From contig CAUGJN010000031.1 of NCBI GenBank assembly GCA_959599635.1, forward strand, positions 1 through 13,856: 13,856 bases of DNA, given 5' to 3'. Both the position numbers and the translations under genes were made by a program. Of this stretch, positions 1 to 6,656 are shown in pieces. The DNA comes from an uncultured Collinsella sp. Its GTDB lineage: Bacteria > Actinomycetota > Coriobacteriia > Coriobacteriales > Coriobacteriaceae. The notes beneath the pieces are model-generated. The model searched no databases, was not told the origin of the DNA, and saw nothing but the letters and a program-made list of their open reading frames with translations. How positions within the stretch are numbered: the first letter of the stretch is position 1; each line of letters starts with the position of its first letter.

Positions 1-196
1 GCTGTCGAGCGCTACCTGCGTAAACGACTGCGTAACGTACCTTTTGCAAATATCTTTGAAATCCAGCATGGACGGCAACCTCTCCCCCGCGGGTGCACTC
101 ACCCGCTCTCCCCCGCCGTTCACATTCGACGCGTTTGCCCTACTCTATCCCCATTTTTGGCCTGCTCCAGTGAGAAATGTAACGTACTGCCCCAAA

Positions 197-280
197 AACG
201 AACGGGACGGCACGCCACGTGGCGCACCGTCCCGCACTTATCATCGATGATGTGACAAAGGGACTGTCCCTTTGTCACAT
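197..280 (+). repeat. Double-palindrome intergenic repeat, copy 1
   Basis: This 84-nt element recurs at 4243-4326 in the same orientation with 8 mismatches. It has two parts. Palindrome A (203-234) has 8-bp outer arms, CGGGACGG and CCGTCCCG, a two-base internal mismatch and an inner CACGTG core. Palindrome B (250-280) is a perfect 15-bp inverted repeat around a single central T, built on TGTGACAAAGGGAC. The element ends 6 nt beyond the stop codon of the TlpA-like gene, so it could fold in that transcript's 3' end. There is no U-tract on either strand, so a standard intrinsic terminator is not shown; a REP-like extragenic element or an RNA-stabilising hairpin fits better. No recognisable gene lies in 1-196. 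Confidence 0.85.
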
Positions 281-286
281 TCGCAC

Positions 287-1249
287 CTACTGCTCGCTCT
301 TCGCGAGTGCCTGATCGATCAGTTTGTTGAGCGCCTCGCGCTGCTCAGCGGAGTTGATGCCGCCCATGATCGGCTCTCCCACAATGTTACCGTTCTGGTC
401 GATCACGTACGTGGTCGGGAACGAGTACAGGTTGGAGGTGAACTTGCCGGCCTCACTGTCCGACTTAAACCAGATGTTCTTATACGTCACGCCCTTCTTG
501 GAAAGCACGTCCTTGGCATCGGCCACCTCGTCTTTGTTGCCATCGAGCGTAAAGGAATTAACGCCCACGACCTGGCCGCCCTTCTCGGCAAGCTCCTTGT
601 TGAGCTTCTCCAGATCGCCCAGCTCTCCCACGCACGGCTTGCAGGTGGTAAACCAGAAGTTCATGACGGTGACCTTGTTCTTGGAGAACAGCTCGTCGCT
701 GTTTACATCGTTGCCGTCCAAGTCCTTGCCCTTAAAGCTGGGGAACTTCGTCTCCCCGCTCTCGCCGTTAGTCATGCCTGCGGTCGAGGCATCGACGCTC
801 TCCCCCTCGCCGGGCGTGCTGCCGCATCCGGGGAACTCCTTCTCCAGCGCCATGAGCTTGTCCTCGATCTCCTTGACCTGCTGCGCGCCGGCCTTAAGCG
901 TCTTAAGCTCGTCAGCCGCAAACTGATCCTTGGCGCCCTCGATGGTATCGAGCAAGAAGTCACCGTAGTTCTTGCCGTCCTCAATCATGGGAGTGTCTTT
1001 GTTGGCCGCAAGGAACACCTTTTCCCATAGGGCGTTATCGCTCGCAAAGATCTCGTTTTCCTTTTGCAGCAGCTGCTGGTACAGCTCGGCCGCCTCCTCG
1101 GCACTCGACGGCTTTTGCGCTATGAGCTCGGCAATCTGCGCATCGCCGCTCGTAGCACCCTTCGCGTCGCCCTTGGGGGCAGAGCACGCCGCGAGAGTCA
1201 GCGCCAGCACGGGCAGCATCAACAGAGCTGCAATTTTTGACAGTTTCAT
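287..1249 (-). CDS. TlpA-like thioredoxin-fold lipoprotein
   Basis: A predicted extracytoplasmic, membrane-anchored thiol-disulfide oxidoreductase of 320 aa. The signal peptide has an MKLSK charged start and a hydrophobic core, and ends in the lipobox LAAC with the lipidated cysteine at 22. Residues about 35-140 form a mostly helical, charged region not normally part of TlpA/ResA proteins. The thioredoxin domain (about 168-318) has the active site CKPC (203-206) in the context NFWFTTCKPC and the cis-proline loop FPTT (277-280). ResA/TlpA relatives reduce disulfides or pass electrons to partners outside the membrane. The start is supported by GGAGG 4 nt upstream. It is the last gene of a leftward operon, 35 nt after the 4Fe-4S gene; a perfect palindrome ATAGGTACCTAT (1277-1288) spans that junction. 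The fold is secure; the substrate is unknown. Confidence 0.9.
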   Translation of the reverse strand: MKLSKIAALLMLPVLALTLAACSAPKGDAKGATSGDAQIAELIAQKPSSAEEAAELYQQLLQKENEIFASDNALWEKVFLAANKDTPMIEDGKNYGDFLLDTIEGAKDQFAADELKTLKAGAQQVKEIEDKLMALEKEFPGCGSTPGEGESVDASTAGMTNGESGETKFPSFKGKDLDGNDVNSDELFSKNKVTVMNFWFTTCKPCVGELGDLEKLNKELAEKGGQVVGVNSFTLDGNKDEVADAKDVLSKKGVTYKNIWFKSDSEAGKFTSNLYSFPTTYVIDQNGNIVGEPIMGGINSAEQREALNKLIDQALAKSEQ

Positions 1250-1284
1250 GGTTCCTCCGTTTATATCGAAACTTATATAGGTAC

Positions 1285-2196
1285 CTATTTGTTTTCGCAG
1301 GCTTGCGTGGACTGCGCGGGTTTGTCGCCCGTCACACCCAGCCCATAGCGAAAGCTAATAGCATCGACGGGGCACGCGCCCACGCATTTGCCGCAACGAA
1401 TGCACTCGGCATGGTCGGGCGTACGCGTAACGTCCACGTCCATTTGACACACCTTGGCGCACTTGCCGCACGAGACGCATTTGCACTGGTCAACCTGGAT
1501 CCCCAGCAAAGACACCTTGTTCATGAGCGCATAAAATGCGCCGAGGGGGCAAATCCATTTGCAGAAGGGGCGATAGAACAGCACGCTCAGCACCGCAACC
1601 ACAATGAGGATCGCGAGCTTCCAGGAAAAGAGCTTTCCCAGCGCGGAGCGGATTCCCACGTTCATGATGGACAGCGGAATCGCGCCCTCGAGCACACCTT
1701 GCGGGCAGATGTACTTGCAAAAGAACGGGTCGCCCATACCCACATCGTTAACCACCAAGACGGGCAGCAGCACCACGGCAAACAGCAGCACGGCATACTT
1801 GATGTACGTGAGCGGCTTGAGCTTTTTCGTGGAGAGCTTTTTGCTGGGAATCTTATGCAAAAGCTCTTGTAGCCATCCAAACGGGCACAAAAAGCCGCAT
1901 ACAAAACGTCCCAGCAGCACGCCGATCAGAATGAGCGTTCCGGTGACGTAATACGAGAAGCTAAACTTAGACGAGCCCACCACCGACTGAAACGACCCGA
2001 TGGGGCACGCACCCGAGGCCGCTGGACACGAGTAGCAGTTGAGGCCCGGCACGCAGACGGCTTTGCCCGCTCCCTGGTAGATGCCGCCCTTGGCAAAGTT
2101 AGGCAGGTGAATATTGGTCGCAAGCGTCGCCGCCGCCTGAATCAATCCACGAAATCGCGCTAAAAGATGCGATGCAGTGTTTTTTCTTTTATCCAA
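1285..2196 (-). CDS. Polyferredoxin-like membrane 4Fe-4S protein (NapH/YccM/CcoG type)
   Basis: A membrane iron-sulfur protein of 303 aa, likely carrying electrons from cytoplasmic donors to a membrane or extracytoplasmic acceptor. About three or four hydrophobic segments are visible (about 80-98, 131-150, 192-208). They are interleaved with cysteine motifs typical of the NapH/YccM/CcoG group: CGFLCPFG (100-107), CKYICPQG (160-167) and CKWICPLG (212-219). Two ferredoxin clusters follow: C240-V-S-C243-G-K-C246-x3-C250 and C265-I-R-C268-G-K-C271-x3-C275-P. An extra cysteine group (48, 54, 57, 64) lies near the N-terminus. I chose the TTG at 2194-2196 rather than the in-frame ATG at 2274, because the upstream stretch overlaps the CXXC peptide gene and is not ferredoxin-like. 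The TTG has GGAG about 10 nt upstream and overlaps the previous stop by 8 nt, suggesting translational coupling. Family is clear; the exact redox partner is inferred. Confidence 0.88.
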   Translation of the reverse strand: MDKRKNTASHLLARFRGLIQAAATLATNIHLPNFAKGGIYQGAGKAVCVPGLNCYSCPAASGACPIGSFQSVVGSSKFSFSYYVTGTLILIGVLLGRFVCGFLCPFGWLQELLHKIPSKKLSTKKLKPLTYIKYAVLLFAVVLLPVLVVNDVGMGDPFFCKYICPQGVLEGAIPLSIMNVGIRSALGKLFSWKLAILIVVAVLSVLFYRPFCKWICPLGAFYALMNKVSLLGIQVDQCKCVSCGKCAKVCQMDVDVTRTPDHAECIRCGKCVGACPVDAISFRYGLGVTGDKPAQSTQACENK

Positions 2197-2335
2197 TTCC
2201 GATACACTCCAAGCACAGCCTGATTGCCTTGGCCAGCACGGCATCTGCCTCGCCGCGCATAATTCCAAAGCCAACCATGGCTACCCCAACGATCAGCAAA
2301 GCCACCTGCGCCACAGGCTTAATCGCTTTGAACAA
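2189..2335 (-). CDS. CD1871A-family CXXC small membrane protein
   Basis: A 48-aa protein starting with TTG at 2333-2335, 8 nt after a perfect AAAGGAG (2344-2350, complement). Residues 1-7 are basic (K3, K6), about 8-26 form one hydrophobic helix, and the tail reads RGEADAVLAKAIRLCLEC followed by IGIG, with the dithiol motif C41-L-E-C44. The pattern of one membrane helix, RGE(A/V)D...KAI and a terminal CLECIGIG matches what I know as the CD1871A family (named from Clostridioides difficile), recalled from memory and not searched. These tiny proteins tend to be missed because of their length and non-ATG start. It overlaps the next gene by 8 nt (TTGGATAA) and leads the operon with the membrane 4Fe-4S and TlpA-like genes. 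Its dithiol is a natural relay between them, which is inference. Membrane topology is ambiguous because positive charges flank both sides of the helix. Confidence 0.82.
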   Translation of the reverse strand: MFKAIKPVAQVALLIVGVAMVGFGIMRGEADAVLAKAIRLCLECIGIG

Positions 2336-2368
2336 TCTGACCACTCCTTTCGTTTCGCGACCCATTGG

Positions 2369-2396
2369 ACCATACCGACTATAAAATCCGTGTTAA
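2369..2396 (-). promoter_or_regulatory. Candidate promoter of the redox operon
   Basis: Read on the minus strand, TTAACA (2391-2396) and TATGGT (2369-2374) are spaced by 16 nt, a moderate sigma70-like match. It would give a leader of roughly 27 nt before the TTG of the CXXC peptide gene. The 74-nt gap 2351-2424 must also hold the divergent promoter of the regulator gene; TATAAA at 2380-2385 (plus strand) is a possible -10 without a good -35. Overlapping divergent promoters would let one bound regulator act on both operons. Confidence 0.4.
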
Positions 2397-2424
2397 GCGT
2401 GAATGATTATGCAAGGAGAACGTT

Positions 2425-3099
2425 ATGCGCATCTTGGTCATCGAGGACGAGCGGGCGCTGTGCGATGCGATCGCACGCAGCCTGCGCAACTTGGCCTATA
2501 GCGTCGACTGCTGCTACGACGGGCAGCAGGCCCTCGATCTGCTCGATGTCGAGACCTTTGATCTTGTCGTGCTCGACCTCAATCTCCCCCATGTCGACGG
2601 CATGACCGTGCTCAGGCAACTCAGGACAGCTGATTGTGAGACCAAGGTGCTTGTGCTCTCGGCACGTGGCGAGGTCTCCGACAAGGTAGCGGGGCTCGAT
2701 GCGGGCGCCAACGACTACCTCACCAAGCCGTTTCATCTTGACGAGCTTGCGGCAAGGATTCGCAGCCTTACCCTCAGACGCTTTACACAAAGCGACGTTG
2801 TTCTAACCTGTGGATCGCTGAGCTTTGACACCAAGGCGCGCCTCGCCACAGTGGGCGACGAGATCCTGTCCCTCACGCGCAAGGAGACCGGCATCTTGGA
2901 ATACCTGATGCTTAACCAGGGGCGGCCGGTGAGCCAGGAGGAGCTCATCGACCACGTATGGGACAGCAGCGTCAACAGCTTTAGCAACGCGACCCGCGTG
3001 CACATCTCGTCGCTGCGCAAAAAGCTGCGCGGCGCGTTGGGGCACGACCCCATCCGCAACCGAATCGGCGAAGGCTACGTTATGGAGGATGGCAAATGA
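2425..3099 (+). CDS. OmpR/PhoB-family response regulator
   Basis: A DNA-binding response regulator of 224 aa, normal length for the family. The receiver domain (1-115) has the acidic pair E7-D8, the phosphoacceptor D51 in LVVLDLNLP, the switch serine S79 in VLVLSARG and the conserved lysine K101 in LTKPF. A winged-helix DNA-binding domain (about 125-222) contains LTRKETGILEYLM, the recognition-helix region RVHISSLRKKL and the terminal wing IRNRIGEGYVM. The start has AAGGAG 6 nt upstream. Its stop overlaps the kinase start (ATGA), so the two are co-translated. It is divergent from the CXXC/4Fe-4S/TlpA operon and is the obvious candidate to control it, though no clear direct-repeat operator is seen in the shared 74-nt gap. 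The signal is unknown. Confidence 0.95.
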   Translation: MRILVIEDERALCDAIARSLRNLAYSVDCCYDGQQALDLLDVETFDLVVLDLNLPHVDGMTVLRQLRTADCETKVLVLSARGEVSDKVAGLDAGANDYLTKPFHLDELAARIRSLTLRRFTQSDVVLTCGSLSFDTKARLATVGDEILSLTRKETGILEYLMLNQGRPVSQEELIDHVWDSSVNSFSNATRVHISSLRKKLRGALGHDPIRNRIGEGYVMEDGK

Positions 3100-4244
3100 A
3101 GCGGTTGTCGCTGCAGTGGCGCATCACGTTGATGACGGCACTGCTGATATGTTCGACCTGCGTACTTATGAATTGCCTGGTTGGCTACTCCGGCATGCGC
3201 TACATGGACTCGATTGGTGCAGAAGCGTCGGCGCACAGCAAGGTGGAGGATGCCTCGCCCAGCTCATTTGACCCGACAAACAAAGAGCTCGACGACGCGC
3301 TGACCATCGTCGTGAACGACGCCCAAGAATCGTTTGGCGCGACGAGCTGGTATATAACTGCGGCGGTGACGCTGCTCGGCGGCGTGCTGGCCTACTTTGT
3401 AAGCGGACATGCGCTGCGGCCGTTGCGCTTCTTTGCGACGCAAGTCGAGAGCGTGCGGCCCGACAACCTCGCCGACACAAAAATCAGCGAGGACGTGCCC
3501 TCTGAACTCAGGCGCTGCAGCGCGTCGTTTAACGACATGATTGCCCGCCTTGACGAGGGATTTTCCGCACAAAGACAGTTTACGGGCAATGCGGCGCACG
3601 AGCTGCGCACGCCACTTGCGCTCATGCAGGCCCAGGTCGAGCTGTTTTGCGCTGAGCACCCCGACGTCGACGCCGATACAGCGAGCCTGCTCGGGCTGCT
3701 GCAGGAGCAGACCGAGCGAATGACGCACATGACAAAGACCCTGCTCGAGATGAGCGAGCTGCGCAGTGTCCCTTGCAACGATGTGATTGACCTAGCGCCG
3801 ATGATCGAAGAAGTGCTCACGGACCTGGCACCCCTTGCCGAGCAAAAAGACATCACGCTTACAAGTGAGGGCGACGCGCAAACGATCGGCAGCGACACGC
3901 TGATCTATCGGTTGCTGTTCAACTTGACCGAAAACGCCATACGCTATAGCGCGCCCAACTCGACCGTGCAAATCAACGCCTGCGCCGAAGGCGACCGCGT
4001 GCTGCTACGCGTGCGCGACCAGGGGCCGGGCATTCCCGAGCAATACCAGACGAGCATCTTTCAGCCCTTCTATCGCGTCGACAAATCGCGCAGCAGGGCA
4101 TACGGCGGCGTGGGGCTGGGGCTTGCGCTGGTCTGGGAGATCGCCGCACTTCACGGCGGCTCCATCGAGGTCGAAAAGAGCTCGGAGCGCGGAACGACCA
4201 TGCTCGTGACTCTTCCCACTCGCGCACTCGGCTCATTAAAATAA
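3096..4244 (+). CDS. Two-component sensor histidine kinase
   Basis: A membrane histidine kinase of 382 aa. Two transmembrane helices (about 12-31 and 85-104) flank a short extracytoplasmic loop of about 53 residues without cysteines. A HAMP-like linker (about 104-155) follows. The dimerisation/phosphoacceptor helix has H168 in NAAHELRTPLALM. The ATPase domain shows the N box NLTENAIRYS (N280), the G1 box DQGPGIP (308-314), the F box IFQPFYRVD and the G2 box GGVGLGLAL (337-345). The start ATG overlaps the regulator's stop by 4 nt. The loop is too small for a known ligand-binding fold, so sensing could be by membrane state or a partner such as the neighbouring TlpA lipoprotein (inference). The stop codon TAA lies at the very edge of repeat copy 2. 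Confidence 0.95.
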   Translation: MKRLSLQWRITLMTALLICSTCVLMNCLVGYSGMRYMDSIGAEASAHSKVEDASPSSFDPTNKELDDALTIVVNDAQESFGATSWYITAAVTLLGGVLAYFVSGHALRPLRFFATQVESVRPDNLADTKISEDVPSELRRCSASFNDMIARLDEGFSAQRQFTGNAAHELRTPLALMQAQVELFCAEHPDVDADTASLLGLLQEQTERMTHMTKTLLEMSELRSVPCNDVIDLAPMIEEVLTDLAPLAEQKDITLTSEGDAQTIGSDTLIYRLLFNLTENAIRYSAPNSTVQINACAEGDRVLLRVRDQGPGIPEQYQTSIFQPFYRVDKSRSRAYGGVGLGLALVWEIAALHGGSIEVEKSSERGTTMLVTLPTRALGSLK

Positions 4245-4326
4245 CGAACGGGATGGCACGCCGCGTGGCGTACCATCCCGCACATAATATCGAGGATGTG
4301 ACAAAGGGACTGTCCCTTTGTCACAT
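4243..4326 (+). repeat. Double-palindrome intergenic repeat, copy 2
   Basis: Second copy of the element at 197-280, same orientation, 4046 nt away. It starts within the last two bases of the kinase stop codon and ends 34 nt before the 3' end of the convergent guaA gene. Palindrome A is 4249-4280 and palindrome B is 4296-4326. B is identical in both copies. In A, the outer stem pair C-G of copy 1 is T-A here (CGGGATGG with CCATCCCG), a compensatory change. A second change turns a mismatch into an A-T pair. This supports selection for, or copying of, a foldable structure. It sits between convergent genes, where a bidirectional terminator would be useful, but U-tracts are absent. Confidence 0.85.
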
Positions 4327-4360
4327 CTGCTAGTTCTCGTCGCCTACCAGCTGAGTTAGC

Positions 4361-5341
4361 TTACTCCCACTCGACCGTGCCGACGGGCTTCGGCGTGAGG
4401 TCGTAGCACACTCGGCAGATGCCGGGAACCTCGGCGGTGACGCGAGCGGTAATACGCTTGAGCAGCGCCCAGTCGAGCTCGGGCACCTCGGCGGTCATGA
4501 CGTCAACGGTGTTGATGCAGCGGATGATACAGGGCCAATCGTAGGCGCGCTTGCCCTCGCGCACGCCGGTGGCGCGGAAGTCGGGCACGACGGCAAAATA
4601 CTGCCAGATGGTCAGGCCCGCCTTGTCGATCTCCTCGCGCACGATCGCGTCGGCTTCGCGCAGCGCCTCGAGGCGGTCGCGGGTGATGGCACCCAGGCAG
4701 CGGACGCCCAGGCCAGGGCCGGGGAACGGTTGGCGCTCAACCATGTTCTCGGGCAGGCCGAGCTCGCGACCCACAACGCGGACCTCGTCCTTGTACAGCA
4801 GTTTGACGGGCTCGCAGAGCTCAAACTGTAGGTCCTCGGGCAGGCCGCCCACGTTGTGGTGAGCCTTCACGCCATCCTGGGACTCCAGGATGTCGGGATA
4901 GATGGTGCCCTGGGCGAGGAAGCTAACCTCGTCGCCGACCTTGCGGGCCTCCTCCTCGAACACGCGGATGAACTCGGCGCCGATAATCTTACGCTTGGCC
5001 TCGGGCTCCTCGACGTCCACGAGCTTATCCAGGAAGCGATCGGTCGCGTCCACATAGACCAGGTTAGCGTCCATCTGGTTCTTGAAGACGTCGATGACCT
5101 GTTCGCTCTCACCCTTGCGCATCAGGCCGTGGTTCACATGCACGCAAATGAGCTGCTTGCCGATGGCCTTGATGAGCAGGGCCGCGACAACCGAACTGTC
5201 GACGCCGCCGGAAAGAGCCAGCAGGACCTTCTTGTCGCCGATCTGCTCGCGGATTGCAGCGACCTGCTCATCGATGAACACCTGGGCAAGTTCGGGAGTG
5301 GTGATACGCACCATGTCGTCGGGACGCTTGTTGGGATCCAT
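4361..5341 (-). CDS. guaA: GMP synthase, ATP-PPase/dimerisation part only (no GATase domain)
   Basis: Converts XMP to GMP with ATP and an amino donor, the last step of guanine nucleotide synthesis. The 326-aa protein starts directly with the synthetase half. The ATP-pyrophosphatase P-loop is SGGVDSS (44-50), followed by the GMP synthase signatures PEAKRKIIG, LAQGTIYPD, HHNVGGLPED and PFPGPGLGVR (206-214). The C-terminal dimerisation domain ends in GTVEWE. Typical bacterial GuaA has about 510-525 aa with an N-terminal class I glutamine amidotransferase; that domain is absent here. The ATG has AAGGAG (5348-5353, complement) 6 nt upstream and a perfect TATAAT further up, and a plus-strand gene starts beyond, so this is not a mid-gene artefact. 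The layout resembles the archaeal two-subunit enzyme. Ammonia must come from free NH3 or a glutaminase encoded elsewhere. Confidence 0.93.
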   Translation of the reverse strand: MDPNKRPDDMVRITTPELAQVFIDEQVAAIREQIGDKKVLLALSGGVDSSVVAALLIKAIGKQLICVHVNHGLMRKGESEQVIDVFKNQMDANLVYVDATDRFLDKLVDVEEPEAKRKIIGAEFIRVFEEEARKVGDEVSFLAQGTIYPDILESQDGVKAHHNVGGLPEDLQFELCEPVKLLYKDEVRVVGRELGLPENMVERQPFPGPGLGVRCLGAITRDRLEALREADAIVREEIDKAGLTIWQYFAVVPDFRATGVREGKRAYDWPCIIRCINTVDVMTAEVPELDWALLKRITARVTAEVPGICRVCYDLTPKPVGTVEWE

Positions 5342-5638
5342 GCAGAGCTCCTTCTCGATTCGATGGAAATGCGCCGCGCGTATGCAGACGCACCGTCATA
5401 TGACCTCATTATATGCAGAACGAGATGCGTTTCCCATCGCTGCGACAGAGCTTTTTGCAGGGGCGGCAGTTTTTCTATATCCCAAGGTCAGCTAGACTTC
5501 GGTAGCCACCTTGGGAGCATCGCCAATAGACTCTTCCTTTATACGTTCGGCACAATCGTAGGCGATACCCACAAATTCCAGTCCCGAGCAACAAGAGTAC
5601 AATTGCTGCTAGTGTTGCCAGCTGTTGGGAGATGGAAG
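5342..5638. other. Divergent intergenic region between guaA and the LuxR-type gene
   Basis: No gene is supported in this 297-nt gap, although the plus-strand frame of the regulator stays open through it and back over guaA antisense. It holds the ribosome site and TATAAT of guaA on the minus strand. On the plus strand, TACAAT (5598-5603) is a possible -10 for the regulator gene, about 36 nt before its start, without a convincing -35. I see no riboswitch-like structure ahead of guaA; its leader would be only about 60 nt. Confidence 0.5.
5408..5413 (-). promoter_or_regulatory. Probable -10 element of guaA
   Basis: On the minus strand this is a perfect TATAAT, 66 nt before the guaA ATG. The region 16-18 nt upstream (TGGGAA-like) is a poor -35. 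The -10 is preceded by TGCA, one base off the extended -10 arrangement. A transcription start near 5400 would give a leader of about 60 nt. Confidence 0.5.
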
Positions 5639-6643
5639 ATGGACTGCGATGGCTACCCATGCGTTCCCATGCCGTTGATGTGCACCGTCTTTGTGCCGGG
5701 GCAGATTGACGCTGCGGTTGCAGGCATTTCCGACCCCGATTCACGCGCCATCGCCACGGCAGAAGCGCTGTACTTTCGCGGACAGGCCGCACTCGCCGCC
5801 AAGACGGCGCACCCCTATCTTGACGTCACCGATCCCGCGCTGCGCTATTCCGCATGCTTTATCTGCGGATACGCCAGTCTGTCGCTCAACCGTATCGCCG
5901 ACGCCCGCCGGTGCCTTGCGGGCATCCTCGATACGCCGGCCGACGAGGAATCGCCCGCCGTCCACGCCACGCATATCCTGTTCGCCTCGGCCGCGAGCGT
6001 CCTGCTGCACTTGCCTTCCCCGTATTCTGCCGAAGAGTTTTATCCACTTGCGGCGCACCTACCCGAAGGCCTGCGACTGTTCGCCAGCTACGTGATGGCG
6101 CACGCCTTGTATCTGCGCGGCGAATACGGCCGCAGCCTGGGCATGGCGGAAAACGCCCTAATTATGAAACAGGGAAGCTATCCCATCTCGGAACTGTTCC
6201 TGCACCTGGCAGCTTCCATGGCATGCATGAGCCTCAAGGACATCGACGCCGCAAAAGCGCATTTTGGCGCCGCTTGGGACATTGCGCGCCCCGACGGACT
6301 TATCGAGCTCATTGGCGAGCACCACGGCCTTTTGCAGGGGCTCATCGAGGCATGCCTAAAAACGCAATACCCTGACGACTTCGCACGCATCATCGAGATC
6401 ACGTACCGCTTCAGCTACGGCTGGCGGCGCATCCACAACCCCGATTCGGGCGAGGACGTTGCCGACGATTTAACGACCACAGAGTTCACCATGGCCATGC
6501 TCGCCTGCCGCGGATGGACCAACGCTGAAATCGCAGGCCATATGGGAGTATCGCCGGGCACCGTCAAAAACCGCCTATCCGGCGTATACGCAAAGCTTGG
6601 CATCGGCACACGCGCCGAGCTGGTCGCGCACATGTTGCGTTAG
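5639..6643 (+). CDS. LuxR-family transcriptional regulator with helical N-terminus
   Basis: A 334-aa regulator. Residues about 25-260 are alanine-rich amphipathic helices that look like TPR-type or MalT-like sensor repeats, with cysteines scattered through them. The C-terminal LuxR DNA-binding domain (about 278-334) contains LTTTEFTMAML, then NAEIAGHMGVSPGTVKNRL, then YAKLGIGTRAELV, the classic GerE/LuxR four-helix pattern. There is no phosphoacceptor receiver domain and no obvious membrane segment, so it is probably cytoplasmic and ligand- or partner-controlled. The frame is open far upstream, but I chose the ATG at 5639: GGGAG lies 7 nt before it, and everything earlier is either non-coding-looking or antisense to guaA. 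It is followed 155 nt later, on the same strand, by the giant surface-protein gene, its most likely target (inference). Confidence 0.85.
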   Translation: MDCDGYPCVPMPLMCTVFVPGQIDAAVAGISDPDSRAIATAEALYFRGQAALAAKTAHPYLDVTDPALRYSACFICGYASLSLNRIADARRCLAGILDTPADEESPAVHATHILFASAASVLLHLPSPYSAEEFYPLAAHLPEGLRLFASYVMAHALYLRGEYGRSLGMAENALIMKQGSYPISELFLHLAASMACMSLKDIDAAKAHFGAAWDIARPDGLIELIGEHHGLLQGLIEACLKTQYPDDFARIIEITYRFSYGWRRIHNPDSGEDVADDLTTTEFTMAMLACRGWTNAEIAGHMGVSPGTVKNRLSGVYAKLGIGTRAELVAHMLR

Positions 6644-6656
6644 CGACCGGGCTGCC

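Noticed and set aside
1..255. Frame open from the window edge, possibly the 3' end of an upstream plus-strand gene
   Set aside because: Ends inside the repeat element; composition is Pro/Arg/Cys-rich after residue 25 and nothing is recognisable. A short true gene end in the first 70 nt cannot be excluded.
272..1030. Plus-strand 252-codon open frame
   Set aside because: Antisense to the TlpA-like gene, which has a lipobox, CKPC site and ribosome site; the plus frame has no recognisable domain and starts inside palindrome B.
197..4326. CRISPR-like or transposon interpretation of the repeats
   Set aside because: Only two copies, 4 kb apart, no cas genes, no transposase and no terminal inverted repeats framing the pair.
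4856..5638. In-frame upstream extension of the LuxR-type regulator
   Set aside because: It lies antisense to guaA and then in the divergent promoter gap; the downstream ATG at 5639 has a proper ribosome site.
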